A stretch of 64,000 bases of DNA from Symsagittifera roscoffensis (taxonomy: Eukaryota; Xenacoelomorpha; Acoela; Convolutidae). Below the pieces are notes generated by a model, which worked only from the letters and a program-made list of their open reading frames with translations, was not told the DNA's origin and searched no databases. Numbering within the stretch: the stretch's first letter is position 1; each line of letters opens with the position of its first letter. Both the position numbers and the translations under genes were made by a program. The stretch is from assembly GCF_963678635.1 (NCBI RefSeq), contig NC_087067.1, positions 10,897,716 through 10,961,715 of the forward strand, written 5' to 3'. This document shows positions 32,007 through 43,640 of the stretch, piece by piece.

Positions 32007-33657
32007 TACCAACAGGATCTGATGAATTTGAACCTTCGAACTGTGGGCTTTGCAGCAGATGCCATGAGGATGTTGAATAGAGCGAGATTGTCTGTCAACG
32101 GACTGTACTCATTAACAGGCGTGGACTGGTTGATAGCCGCTGGCATAAACTTCAGCTCTACAACCGCCTTGAGATTTGCCGACTCAGAGGGACTGTCCTT
32201 AAACAATACAATGGGTCCAGTTAATGCAAGACTATTGCAAGATGTGAAACTGAATCACGATGAGGGAAACCGAGAAGAAAGACCCGGAAGATTCTTGACG
32301 ACGAGGGCACCAATAGGACAACATGTAAAGAGGTTTAGGCAGATAAAAGCACCCCCAGGTCACGTAAAAGAAAGAGTGTACCCGAAACAAGTGAATCAAG
32401 AAGGTGATGTTCTAAGATACGGTGAATTGAAGGCGATCAAGAAAAATGAGACTATCTTTGCAGCGTACGACAAAGCAGAAATGAGGAAAGCGAGCATTAT
32501 GATAGTCGCGAACTCGGACTTCATACATACCTCCAAGTCTCTGTTTTGGCATTATAATGTTGGCAGCGGTCGACCTGGATCTAATGCAGTCGGTGTCAAT
32601 GGCAATCGGGGTACAACGACAGACGGAAATGAACCCAATCACAATCGTATTTGCCAGCCTACGACGGCCGAAGACACTGTATGGCCGGCTATAAAAGATA
32701 TCATCGAATCGATGGGTGAAGTAGTGGACACCCTGAAAGAAAGTGCCTTCCGCAAAATTACACCGATAGCCGTGTTTGGACTGTCTCCGGGATATGCACA
32801 TCTCCCGGATGGACTGAAATTTGTATACGCGATGGTGGCGTTGCTCTCGGAATGGAAATATGATGTGATCATATCTGCCCCAAATCGCGGAATAGAGATG
32901 GAGAACCTAAGACCACTTAGGGCGGAATTACCTGCGGTGTGGTCTGACATCTCGAATGCGATGGGAGGATTAAGAAATCATTCACTACACATAAGAGTGT
33001 TAGACGAAGTATTGGTGTTGGAACTGTCCAACTTCAGCCGATAACTTTAACTGAAGCCAGGAATTGACGATGACCATCGAGTAATCGTAGCGATGTCAAA
33101 CGACTTATGGTTCCGAGGAATGGAAGTAAAGGAGGAAAGAGAAAGAAGGAAAAATTCCAAGGAGACGAGAGCTCATTTGCAAGCGATGGTCCTGAGAACG
33201 AAACCAGAGGCTAACAAGTGGTTGCACTTGAGCCCTCGAATAGCCGCATTGGGCGCGGACGCTTCCGAGCGAGGCCCAGTGATGATCAGGAGAATCCATG
33301 CCTACCTGGTGAAAGAGGTAAGCCTGGCTGAAAATGCTGGAGAGATGTCAGCCGAGTTCGTAAACAGAGTGTGCCAAGTTACCCTGGAAGCTTTCTGGAC
33401 TTAGAATGTAAAGAGAGAAGAAGGCTTTGACCGGAGTGACAGCAAGCTGGAAGGGTTAGGAGCCGGATGGACCGCGTTCCTCTCGGCGAAAGTTTACCTA
33501 TTGCTTTCTCGATACCTGATAAAAGAATTCCTCCAAGCTTTCGTAGAGGTAATGATCGTTGATTAACTAGCCCTGTGCGTGACGTATGAAGCAGAGAAAA
33601 ACATCAAGCATCCAAGGCATGAGGAAGCTTTATCGGGTGTGAAAGCCAGCAATGCTC
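32007..33657 (+). pseudogene. Displaced post-pol fragment (SGNH-like segment 2), copy B
   Basis: This is a duplicate of 47210-48935, lying out of order upstream of Gag/protease. It reads LRTVGFAADAMRMLNRARLS, then RADSEGLS-like sequence and PRIAALGADASERGPVMIRR. Compared with the other copy it lacks the block around FAGMND (deleted near 32655) and the inverted segment seen at 47355-47397, and it has stops at 33042 and 33402. Homology ends within AGCCAGCAATGC at about 33657. It is probably a recombination product of two copies of the element. Confidence 0.75.
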
Positions 33658-34550
33658 GCCTGTTGAGTGAAGCGGAGGCACACAGAAAGGAAAAACCACA
33701 AGAGCTAGCTACAAAGAAGATGCAAGCAGTAACTGAAGAAATCCGTGAACCGGAAACGGCAAGTGCGGCAGATGAATTCAAGATTGATTACGGAAGCAGT
33801 ATACAGGGCAGTATACAGAATTCAAGGAAGCAGTATGCAGTCAAAAATTTCAGTTGCGGGACATCAGGTCATCAGGAACCTAAGTGAACCCTCAGAGTTC
33901 AAGGAAGCAGTATACAGAATTCAAGGAAGCAGTACACAGTCAATAATTTCAGTTGCGGGACATCAGGTGATCAGGAACCTAAGTGAACCCTCAGAGTTCA
34001 CTATGATGCATTTAGACACATATGCAGATTATCTGAGGCATGTAGAGCCACGCACTGAGTTGAGGGCTGTGCGAGCGTTGTTGACAAGGGGTGGCCCTCG
34101 AACAAAGAAACTCCACGGGCGCTACGTGGAAGTCTATGGACCTTATCAAATGATGTTGAACGTTGACGGGATAAGTATCTACACTAGGACCTACCTCACA
34201 ACAGATAGCGACCAAATGGGGCAGATCTATTTGAGACAGGAAGAATTTGAGGTCCGCAGAATTGGCCATGACGCCATGATGGAGCAAGATGCAGTACACA
34301 TAGGGTATGAGGCAGATGTGACTGCACATCTGCTAAATACCAATGGTAAGAAAATCGGAGTAACTGGACTACTGGATACAGAGCAGTATATACAGGATAA
34401 GCCAATAAAAAACATGGAAAATAATGGGCTTCACGAGGGAAAATCTAATTCCGACGAACCTCAGGTTGGCGGCCGCCAACAGCGGACCAATCAACGTGGC
34501 CGGAAGGACACGAATAACTGTCCATTCACATAGGAGGACACGATCTTTGG
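33658..34550 (+). pseudogene. Gag nucleocapsid and protease N-terminal half, copy B
   Basis: A charged stretch is followed by two degenerate zinc-knuckle-like motifs (SCGTSGH, a Cys-X4-His core whose expected outer Cys positions are changed). A protease-like region follows (KKLHGRYVEVYGPYQMMLNV) and reaches a retropepsin-type active site, TGLLDT, at about 34361-34378. The residue after DT is Glu rather than Gly, and the frame is lost a few codons later. The coding sense resumes in another frame and joins the second half of the protease at 34551. This is the usual Gag-protease order of Ty3/Gypsy elements. Confidence 0.65.
33808..34005 (+). repeat. Tandem duplication of about 100 bp over the zinc knuckle
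   Basis: GAAGCAGTATACAGAATTCAA and the following knuckle-encoding sequence (TTTCAGTTGCGGGACATCAG) to CCCTCAGAGTTCA occur twice in direct order. The duplication doubles the degenerate knuckle. Confidence 0.85.
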
Positions 34551-34960
34551 ATGAGATTCCTGGTGGTTGAGAAATTAGACGACTCAGACCAATTCATCCT
34601 GGGCCGCGATTTTGTCAGGAACTTCGATGTGATGATTGACTTGAAAAACCGTCTAATAAGGATTAGAAACCCGGACCGGAATTACGTTAAGAAACCAATT
34701 AATAAAATAATAACATATGAAAACAAGGTACCAATTTTTTTTAGATAAAAAGATAAAACTACAGCCGGGACTACAAGCTGTAATAGCAGTTCTTAGAATG
34801 AGAAATTTAAATTCGTTAAGTGATAGTAAACACGTTTGTTTGGTACCTAACCCAAATAGTCAAAGCTCGGTGATTTTAGGCCGGGGCTTTTCCGTAACAC
34901 AAAACGGGCTGTGTGCCAGTATGTTGTTGAACAAACTGGACACCACGGTTATGATGTAGC
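34551..34960 (+). pseudogene. Protease C-terminal half and protease-RT linker, copy B
   Basis: The frame opens with FLVVEKLDDSDQFILGRDF, matching the ILG region in the second half of retropepsins, and continues into a linker (PGLQAVIAVLRMRNLNSLSD, VCLVPNPNSQSSVILGRGF). It ends at a TAG near 34957. From 34633 onward this is the first unit of the nine-copy tandem array. Confidence 0.75.
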
Positions 34961-37900
34961 GTGGAAAGAAACTTGGTTATGCTTTACCGATGAAAACCGA
35001 CTATGAGGAGACACAAAACATGAAGAGATATAGTGTGAAAGACTGCCGAATCATGCCAGAATTGATGAATTTGAATCTATTGATAAACTATTTTCAATGA
35101 AATCCGAAACAGATGAAGGCTTGTCGAGCTGCTTGATTTTTCCGGAACGCCCATCGTCATATAAACTAGAATCCGACAAACTGGTTTTGCCAGAGAAAGT
35201 AAACTTGAGAGGGAAAATAGGTGAGGGAGTTTTTGAATCTTTAAGGGTGGTTTGAAATGGGAATGCGGACGTATTTTCAAAGCAAAAGGCGGACATCGGT
35301 TGATTGACTTGAACAACCGTCTAATAAGGATTAGAAACCCGGAACGCAAGTATGTTAAGAAACCAATTAATAGAATAATAACAGATGAAAACAAGGTACC
35401 AATCTTTTTAGATAGAAAGATAAAACTACAGCCGGGACTACAAGCTGTAATAGCAGTTCCTAGAATGAAAAATATAAATTCGTTAAGTGATAGTAAACAC
35501 GTTTGTTTGGTACCCAACCCAAATAGTCAAAGCTCGGTGATTTTAGGCCGGGGCTTTTCCGTAACACAAAACGGGCTGTGTGCCAGTATGTTGTTGAACA
35601 CACTGGACACCACGGTTATGATGTAGCGTGGAAAGAAACTTGGTTATGCTTTACCGATGAAAACCGACTATGAGGAGACACAAAACACGAAGAGATATAG
35701 TGTGAAAGACTGCCCGAATCATGCTGATAAATATAAAATTTTAGAAAGAATTGATGAATTTGAATCTATTGATAAACTATTTTCAATGATATCCGAAACA
35801 GATGAAGGCTTGTCAAGCTGCTTGATTTTTCCGGCACGCCCATCGTCATATAAACTAGAATCCGACAAACCGGTTTTGCCAGAGAAAATAAACTTGAGAG
35901 GGAAAATAGGTGAGGGAGATTTTGAATATTTAAGGGTGGTTTGAAATGGGAATGCGGACGTATTTTCAAAACATAAGGCGGACATTGGTTGATTACTTGA
36001 ACAACCGTCTAATAAGGATTAGAAACCCAGAACGCAAGTATGTTAAGAAACCAATTAATAGAATAATAACAGATGAAAACAAGGTACCAATCTTTTTAGA
36101 TAGAAAGATAAAACTACAGCCGGGACTACAAGCTGTAATAGCAGTTCTTAGAATGAGAAATATAAATTCGTTAAGTGATAGTAAACACGTTTGTTTGGTA
36201 CCCAACCCAAATAGTCAAAGCTCGTTGATTTTAGGCCGGGGCTTTTCCGTAACACAAAACGGGCTGTGTGCCAGTATGCTGTTGAACACACTGGACACCA
36301 CGGTTACGATGTAGCGTGGAAAGAAACTTGGGTACGCTTTACCAATGAAAACCGACTATGAGGAGACACAAAACATGAAGACATATAGTGTGAAAGACTG
36401 CCCGAATCATGCCAGAATTGATGAATTTGAATCTATTGATAAACTATTTTCAATGAAATCCGAAACAGATGAAGGCTTGTCGAGCTGCTTGATTTTTCCG
36501 GAACGCCCATCGTCATATAAACTAGAATCCGACAAACCGGTTTTGCCAGAGAAAGTAAACTTGAGAGGGAAAATAGGTGAGGGAGTTTTTGAATATTTAA
36601 GGGTGGTTTGAAATGGGAATGCGGACGTATTTTCAAAGCATAAGGCGGACATCGGTTGATTGACTTGAACAACCGTCTAATAAGGATTAGAAACCCAGAA
36701 CGCAAGTATGTTAAGAAACCATTTAATAGAATAATAACAGATGAAAACAAGGTACCAATCTTTTTAGATAGAAAGATAAAACTACAGCCGGGACTACAAG
36801 CTGTAATAGCAGTTCTTAGAATGAAAAATATAAATTCGTTAAGTGATAGTAAACACGTTTGTTTGGTACCCAACCCAAATAGTCAAAGCTCGGTGATTTT
36901 AGGCCGGGGCTTTTCCGTAACACAAAACGGGCTGTGTGCCAGTATGTTGTTGAACACACTGGACACCACGGTTATGATGTAGCGTGGAAAGAAACTTGGT
37001 TATGCTTTACCGATGAAAACCAACTATGAGGAGACACAAAACTTGAAGACATATAGTGTGAACGACTGCCCGAATCATGCTGATAAAGAAAAATTTTTAA
37101 AAAGAGTTGATGAATTTGAATCTATTGATAAACTGTTTTTAATGAAATCCGAAACAGATGAAGGCTTGTCGAGCTGCTTGAACTTTCCGAAACGCCCCTC
37201 GTCATATGAACTAGAATCCGACAAACCGGTTTTGCCAGAGAAAGAACACTTGAGAGGGAAAAAAGGTGAGGGAGATTTTGAATCATTAAGGGTGGTTTGA
37301 AATGGGAATGCGGACGTATTTTCAAAACTTAAGGCGGACATCGGTTAATTGACTTGAACAACCGTCTAATAAGGATTAGAAACCCGGAACGCAAGTATGT
37401 TAAGAAACCAATTAATAGAATAATAACAGATGAAAACAAGGTACCAATCTTTTTACATAGAAAGATAAAACTACAGCCGGGACTACAAGCTGTAATAGCA
37501 GTTCTTAGATTGAGAAATTTAAATTCCTTAAGTGATAGTAAACACGTTTGTTTGGTACCCAACCCAAATAGTCAAAGCTCGGTGATTTTAGTCCTGGGCT
37601 TTTCCGTAACACAAAACGGGCTGTGTGCCAGTATGTTGTTGAACACACTGGACACCACGGTTACGATGTAGCGTGGAAAGAAACTTGGGTACGCTTTACC
37701 GATGAAAACCAACTATGAGGAGACACAAAACTTGAAGACATATAGTGTGAACGACTGCCCGAATCATGCTGATAAAGAAAAAATTTTTAAAAAGAGTTGA
37801 TGAATTTGAATCTATTGATAAACTGTTTTTAATGAAATCCGAAACAGATGAAGGCTTGTCGAGCTGCTTAACTTTCCGAAACGCCCCTCGTCATATGAAC

Positions 37901-40779
37901 TAGAATCCGACAAACCGGTTTTGCCAGAGAAAGAACACTTGAGAGGGAAAATAGGTGAGGGAGATTTTGAATCATTAAGGGCGGTTTGAAATGGGAATGC
38001 GGACGTATTTTCAAAACATAAGGCGGACATCGGTTGATTGACTTGAACAACCGTCTAATAAGGATTAGAAACCCGGACCGGAAGTATGTTAAGAAACCAG
38101 TTAATAGAATAATAACAGATGAATACAAGGTACCAATCTTTTTAGATAGAAAGATAAAACTACAGCCGGGACTACAAGCTGTAATAGCAGTTCTTAGATT
38201 GAGAAATTTAAATTCCTTAAGTGATAGTAAACACGTTTGTTTGGTACCCAACCCGAATAGTCAAAGCTGGGTGATTTTAGGCCGGGGCTTTTCCGTAACA
38301 CAAAACGGGCTTTGTGCCAGTATGTTGTTGAACACACTGGACACCCCGGTTACGATGTAGCGTGGAAAGAAACTTGGTTACGCTTTGCCGATGAAAACCG
38401 ACTATGAGGAAACACAAAACTTGAAGAGATATAGTATAAAAGACTGCCCGAATCATGCTGATAGAGATAAAATTTTTAAAAGATTTGATGAATTTGAATC
38501 TATTGATAAACTGTTTTCAATGATATCCGAAACGGATGACGGCTTGTCGAGCTGCTCAAACTTTCCGGAACGCCCCTCGTCATATGAACTAGAATCCGAG
38601 AAACCGGTTTTGTCAGAGATAGAATACTGAGAAGGAAAATGGGTGAGGGAGATTTTGAATCATTCAGGGCGGTTTGAAATGGGAATGCGGACGTATTTTC
38701 AAAACATAAGGCGGACATCGGTTGATTGACTTGAACAACCGTCTAATAAGGATTAGAAACACGGAACGCAAGTATGTTAAGAAACCAATTAATAGAATAA
38801 TAACAGATGAAAACAAGGTACCAATCTTTTTAGATAGAAAGATAAAACAACAGCCGGGACTACAAGCTGTAATAGCAGTTCTTAGAATGAAAAATATAAA
38901 TGCGTTAAGTGATAGTAAACACGTTTGTTTGGTACCCAACCCAAATAGTCAAAGCTCGGTGATTTTAGGCCGGGGCTTTTCCGTAACACAAAACGGGCTG
39001 TGTGCCAGTATGTTGTTGAACACACTGGACACCACGGTTATGATGTAGCGTGGAAAAAAACTTGGTTATGCTTTACCGATGAAAACCGACTATGAGGAGA
39101 CACAAAACATGAAGAGATATAGTGTGAAAGACTGCCCGAATCATGCTGATAGAGACAAAACTTTTAAAAGAATTGATGAATTTGAATCTATTGATAAACT
39201 GTTTTTTTTCAATGAAATCCGAAACGGATGACGGCTTGTCGAGCTGCTCGAACTTTCCGGAACGCCCCTCGTCATATGAACAAGAATCCGAGAAACCCGT
39301 TTTGTCAGAGATAGAAAATACTTGAGACGAAAATAGGTGAGGGAGATTTTGAATCATTCAGGGCGGTTTGAAATGGGAATGCGGACGTATTTTTAAAACG
39401 TAAGGCGGACATCGGTTGATTGACTTGAACAACCGTCTAATAAGGATTAGAAACCCGGAACGCAAGTATGTTAAGAAACCAATTAATGGAATAATAACAG
39501 ATGAAAACAAGGTACCAAGCTTTTTAGATAGAAAGATAAACTACAGCCGGGACTACAATCTGTAATAGCAGTTCTTAGAATGAAAAATTTAAATTAGTTA
39601 AGTGATGGTGAACACGTTTGTTTGGTTCCCAACCCAAATAGTCAAAGCTCGGTGATTTTAGTCCCGGGCTTTTCCGTAACACAAAACGGGCTGTGTGCCA
39701 GTATGTTGTTGAACACACTGGACACCACGGTTACGATGTAGCGTGAAAAGAAACTTGGGTACGCTTTACCGATGAAAACCGACTATGAGGAGACACAAAC
39801 TTGAAGAGATATAGTGTGAAAGACTGCCCGAATCATGCTGATAAAGATAAAATTTTTTAAAAGAATTGATGAATTTGAATCTATTGATAAACTGTTTTTT
39901 TCAATGAAATCCGAAACGGATGACGGCTTGTCGAGCTGCTCGAACTTTCCGGAAAGCCCCTCGTCAGATGAACTAGAATCCGACAAACCGGTTTTGTCAG
40001 AGATAGAATACTTGAGAGGAAAATAGGTGAGGGAGATTTTGAATCATTCAGGGCGGTTTGAAATGGGAATGCGGACGTATTTTTAAAACATAAGGCGGAC
40101 ATCGGTTGATTGACTTGAACAACCGTCTAATAAGGATTAGAAACCCGGAACGCAAGTATGTTAAGAAACCAATTAATGGAATAATAACAGATGAAAACAA
40201 GGTACCAAGCTTTTTAGATAGAAAGATAAACTACAGCCGGGACTACAATCTGTAATAGCAGTTATTAGAATGAGAAATTTAAATTAGTTAAGTGATAGTA
40301 AACACGTTTGTTTGGTACCCAACCCTAATAGTCAAAGCTCGGTGATTTTAGGCCGGGGCTTTTCCGTAACACAAAACGGGCTGTGTGCCAGTATGTTGTT
40401 GAACACACTGGACACTACGGTTACGATGTAGCGTGGAAAGAAACTTGGTTACGTTTTGCCGATGAAAACCGACTATGAGGAGACACAAAACTTGAAAAGA
40501 TATAGTGTGAAAGACTGCCCGAATCATGCTGATAAAGATGAAAACTTAAAAAGAATTGATGAATTTGAATCTATTGATAAACTGTTTTCAATGAAATTTG
40601 ATACGGATGAAGGCTTGTCGAGCTGCTCGAACTTTCCGGAATGCCCCTAGTCATATGAACTAGAATCCGACAAACCGGTTTTGCCAGAGATAGAACACTT
40701 GAGAGGGAATATAGGTGATGGAGATTTTGAATCATTAAGGGCGGTTTTAAATGGGAATGCGGACGTGTTTTCAAAATAT
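34633..40779 (+). repeat. Nine-unit tandem array of protease-linker-RT start, about 0.69 kb each
   Basis: Units begin at about 34633, 35301, 35990, 36657, 37346, 38035, 38723, 39417 and 40107 (lengths 667-694 bp; the last is about 672 bp). Each runs from the end of the protease (RLIRIRNPERKYVKKPINRI), through the linker, to the start of the RT region (ADVFSKHKADIG-like), then returns to the protease at TTGATTGACTTGAAC. Every unit carries a TAG after the linker (GATGTAGCG), so none is a long open frame. Frames on either strand here are array sequence, not separate genes. The array lies where the RT core should be. Confidence 0.95.
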
Positions 40780-41334
40780 AATTTCGTCAGGCATGGCGTT
40801 AGGCCGAAACCGGAAGCAGTGTAGGCTGTGTTGACATGGAAGGCTCCCTGAACGGACACACAACTCATGAGCTTCCTACGGTTTGCCAATTATTACTGTG
40901 ACTTCATAAAAGGATATGCAGACAAGGGGTACCCCATGCAGAAACTGATGCGCAACAAAGGAAAGAAGTTCGAATGGAACGAAGAAGCTGAAGCTGCCTT
41001 CGAGAACATAAAATGGGAACTGTATCATGTTCTTGATACAGATGCATCAGTAGTCGCCATCTCAGGAATACTGCATCAGGAGCAGGAATGGAATGGGAGA
41101 ACAGTTCTCCGTCCCATTGCATATGGCAGTATTGTGTTGAGTGACGCTGAAATGAAGTATGGTGCACCAAAGGCAGAAATGTTTGCAGTGGTCAAATTCG
41201 TGGAGAAGCACCGCGTATACTTGGGGAGCGCTCCTTTTAAGTTACGCATGGACAAAAAAGCGTTGTCCTGGTTGAAGACGTACTCTATGGACCAGAGCTA
41301 TATTGGTCGGTGGATAGTCAGATTAGACGGCTAA
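40780..41334 (+). pseudogene. RT thumb and RNase H, copy B
   Basis: The last array unit passes directly into RT thumb sequence (GVRPKPEAV, then SFLRFANYYCDFIKGYADK), so the RT fingers and palm with the catalytic YxDD are absent. RNase H follows: VLDTDASVVAISGILHQ (first Asp), APKAEMFAVV (Glu region) and LRMDKKALSWLK (Asp). A stop in the thumb near 40823 and a small deletion before VLDTDAS make it non-functional. Confidence 0.85.
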
Positions 41335-41337
41335 CAC

Positions 41338-42683
41338 ATGATAATCGAGCACAGGATGCGTGACAAACACCAAATTGCCGAAAACCTCAGCCAAAAGACT
41401 GAGTTTTCTAAAAGACTTGAACAGAAGCAAGCCAATCAGGCGGAAATCAACGAATGGTTCTCGTTTCTGGATAAAGCAACGTATGAGGCGCTACCCTTGA
41501 CGAGATGGTTGGACAAATCTGGACATCCGATTCCGGGACACCCCGAGTTAACGGAAAAGAAGGCAGCGGAAATAAAGATCTCATCAAAGAAGGACCCACG
41601 GCCGAACCTGTTCCAACAGGAACTCTCTCGTATGAACATAAACAGCCTCTCGTTGCTGGATAAAACGGTGCAGGTCACTCCGCAAGTCATGCGGATGCTG
41701 GGTGAATTGTTGGAGAGAGAATTGACTAGAGATGACCCCGAGTTGGCAGCAGCCATGGCATCGCTAACAGTCAGTGAGAAAAAAAAGATTATGCCATCAA
41801 GCCGTCAAGACAAAGAAAATGAGAGGGATTGTAGGACAATAGTTCAGCAATTAGTGTCCTCGATACCCCAGAACGTCTTCACAAGTACACCATACAAACG
41901 AAAAGAACAGGTGGAAGGGACACAAAGGAAAACCGTCACTTTTCAGGATCACGATCAGAAAGGCGAAGAGAATGAACAAAACCTGGGGCAAGAAAGTTTG
42001 TCCGGGGAGAAAGTTGTTGATGAGAACAGGCGAGTTCATCAACAAGACATTGAAAAGAAATTTTGTCCGGGGAACCAGGTGTAGAAGAAAGTGTTCAAGG
42101 TGAGGAACAAGATCTGGAAGAGAAATTTTTGTCCGGGGAGTTGAAATGGATGAGCAGAGCGCATAAATCTGATCCCGAAGAAGAAACATGCTCAGCGACA
42201 GATTCTTCCGTTGATGACAACTCGAGGAATTCAGGAATTGACACTTACTCAGACAGGAACTCGAGCACTGGATTGGAATTGTCAGAGATAGCGATCCACA
42301 CGTTGCTAGTGGAGACTCGAGCAAGATACCTGGACAGAGAGTTACATCAAGACCCTGACAACGATCGTTACCTGCTACATAGCGAAACAGTCTTTGACAA
42401 CGCAGCGGATATTCTAGAAACAATAGCGGTATCGAAACGATCTATGAGTTTGTTGCCGCAGAAAGAAGTCGTCAGGACTGATGTTCAACCCTTCAGACAA
42501 GAGACAGAGCCATTAGCGAAAATTTGGTGCGTGAAGATGGAAGATGACACATATCAGCCAGATGAAACAAATAGTCATTTGAGGGTCATGAAGACGTACT
42601 TGAAGGCAAGCTACAGACTCTCAGACCAATTAAGAGCACAAAGAAATGACCGGATGACTAGTAACTTATTAAGGTGGATCTAA
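41338..42683 (+). pseudogene. RNase H-integrase linker, copy B
   Basis: Starts with the RNase H tail (IEHRMRDKHQIAENLSQKTE) and continues for about 400 residues with no recognised domain. It is rich in charged residues and contains two repeats of the KFLSGE/SLSGE type. A frameshift joins the frame ending at 42084 to the one running 42063-42683. The linker is unusually long for a Ty3/Gypsy pol. It ends with a TAA at 42681. Confidence 0.7.
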
Positions 42684-43640
42684 AATGGAACACAAGACAA
42701 AGGTGACCTGGAGGAAGACAGTTACCGTATTCTGAGACAGTAGTTTATGCAGAAAAAGGGAAGGTTATATCTGATCAAGGACGGGATTGTGGTTTGTAAG
42801 AGAGGAGAAGAAGACAAAGTCCTGTACAAATATAATGCAATAGTGTTGCCGCAACTCTATCAGTCAGAACTTTTATTCAGGTCGCATGATCAGATGGGCC
42901 ATCAGGGAATCGACAAAGTATACCAGATGATCCTGAAGCGCTTTGAGTGGCCTGGAATGAAGAAGGCATGCGAGAAGTGGGTAACAGCATAACTGTCATG
43001 CCAACTGGTGAAGGATCCAAGGAAATTGCGATTTCCCTTGCACTCGATCGAGTCATCTGAATTCAAAGAGGTGGTGCAGATTTACCACCAGAAAATATGT
43101 ATGACAGATTGTTGCTATAATCAGGTCTTGGTCATGATAGACCACTTTACGAATATGCAGAGGCCGTGGCCTGCATAACTGCGTCAGCAGAAGAGACGTG
43201 CGACCATCTAATTAATACGTGGATAGCGAGACATGGTTGTCCGATGACGTTTCAATCGGATAACGGAACAGCTTTTGTGGGAGAACTTACGAAAGAGCTC
43301 CTGAGACGCTCACAGGTGGCTCAAGCTCACTCCAAGACATACCATCCCCAGACGAATGGCGTCAATGCTGAGGGTATATTGTTCCAGGTACATGACCGAT
43401 TGGGACACTTACCTTCCACTGGTGATGGGAGCTTACAACATCACGCAACACTCCTTCACCGGAGTTAGTTCACATATTATGTTACGAGAAGTCTACGCAA
43501 GGGATGTGATTAGACGTCAGCAAGAACTAAACGACTTATGCAGACGGAACACTCAGCAGGCACAGCCAAGGCAGAGGAAAAGGTTCGATAAAAAAGCAGC
43601 TGGTGCAAAGGCCTACTCGATAGGAGACTACGTATGGGTA
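42684..43640 (+). pseudogene. Integrase zinc-binding and catalytic domains, copy B
   Basis: The HHCC domain is visible at 42880-43000 (RSHDQMGHQGIDKVYQ, WPGMKKACEKW), but a TAA at 42990 falls in the Cys pair. In the catalytic core the first Asp position reads Tyr (VVQIYHQK), the second is intact (FQSDNGTAFVG), and the third (Glu, after YHPQTNG) is lost in a short deletion. The frame shifts several times. The protein inserted element cDNA into the genome when intact. Confidence 0.85.

Noticed and set aside
34633-40779. CRISPR-like or gene-family interpretation of the repeat array
   Set aside because: Units are about 0.69 kb, contiguous, without spacers, and carry retroelement protease and linker sequence with a shared stop.
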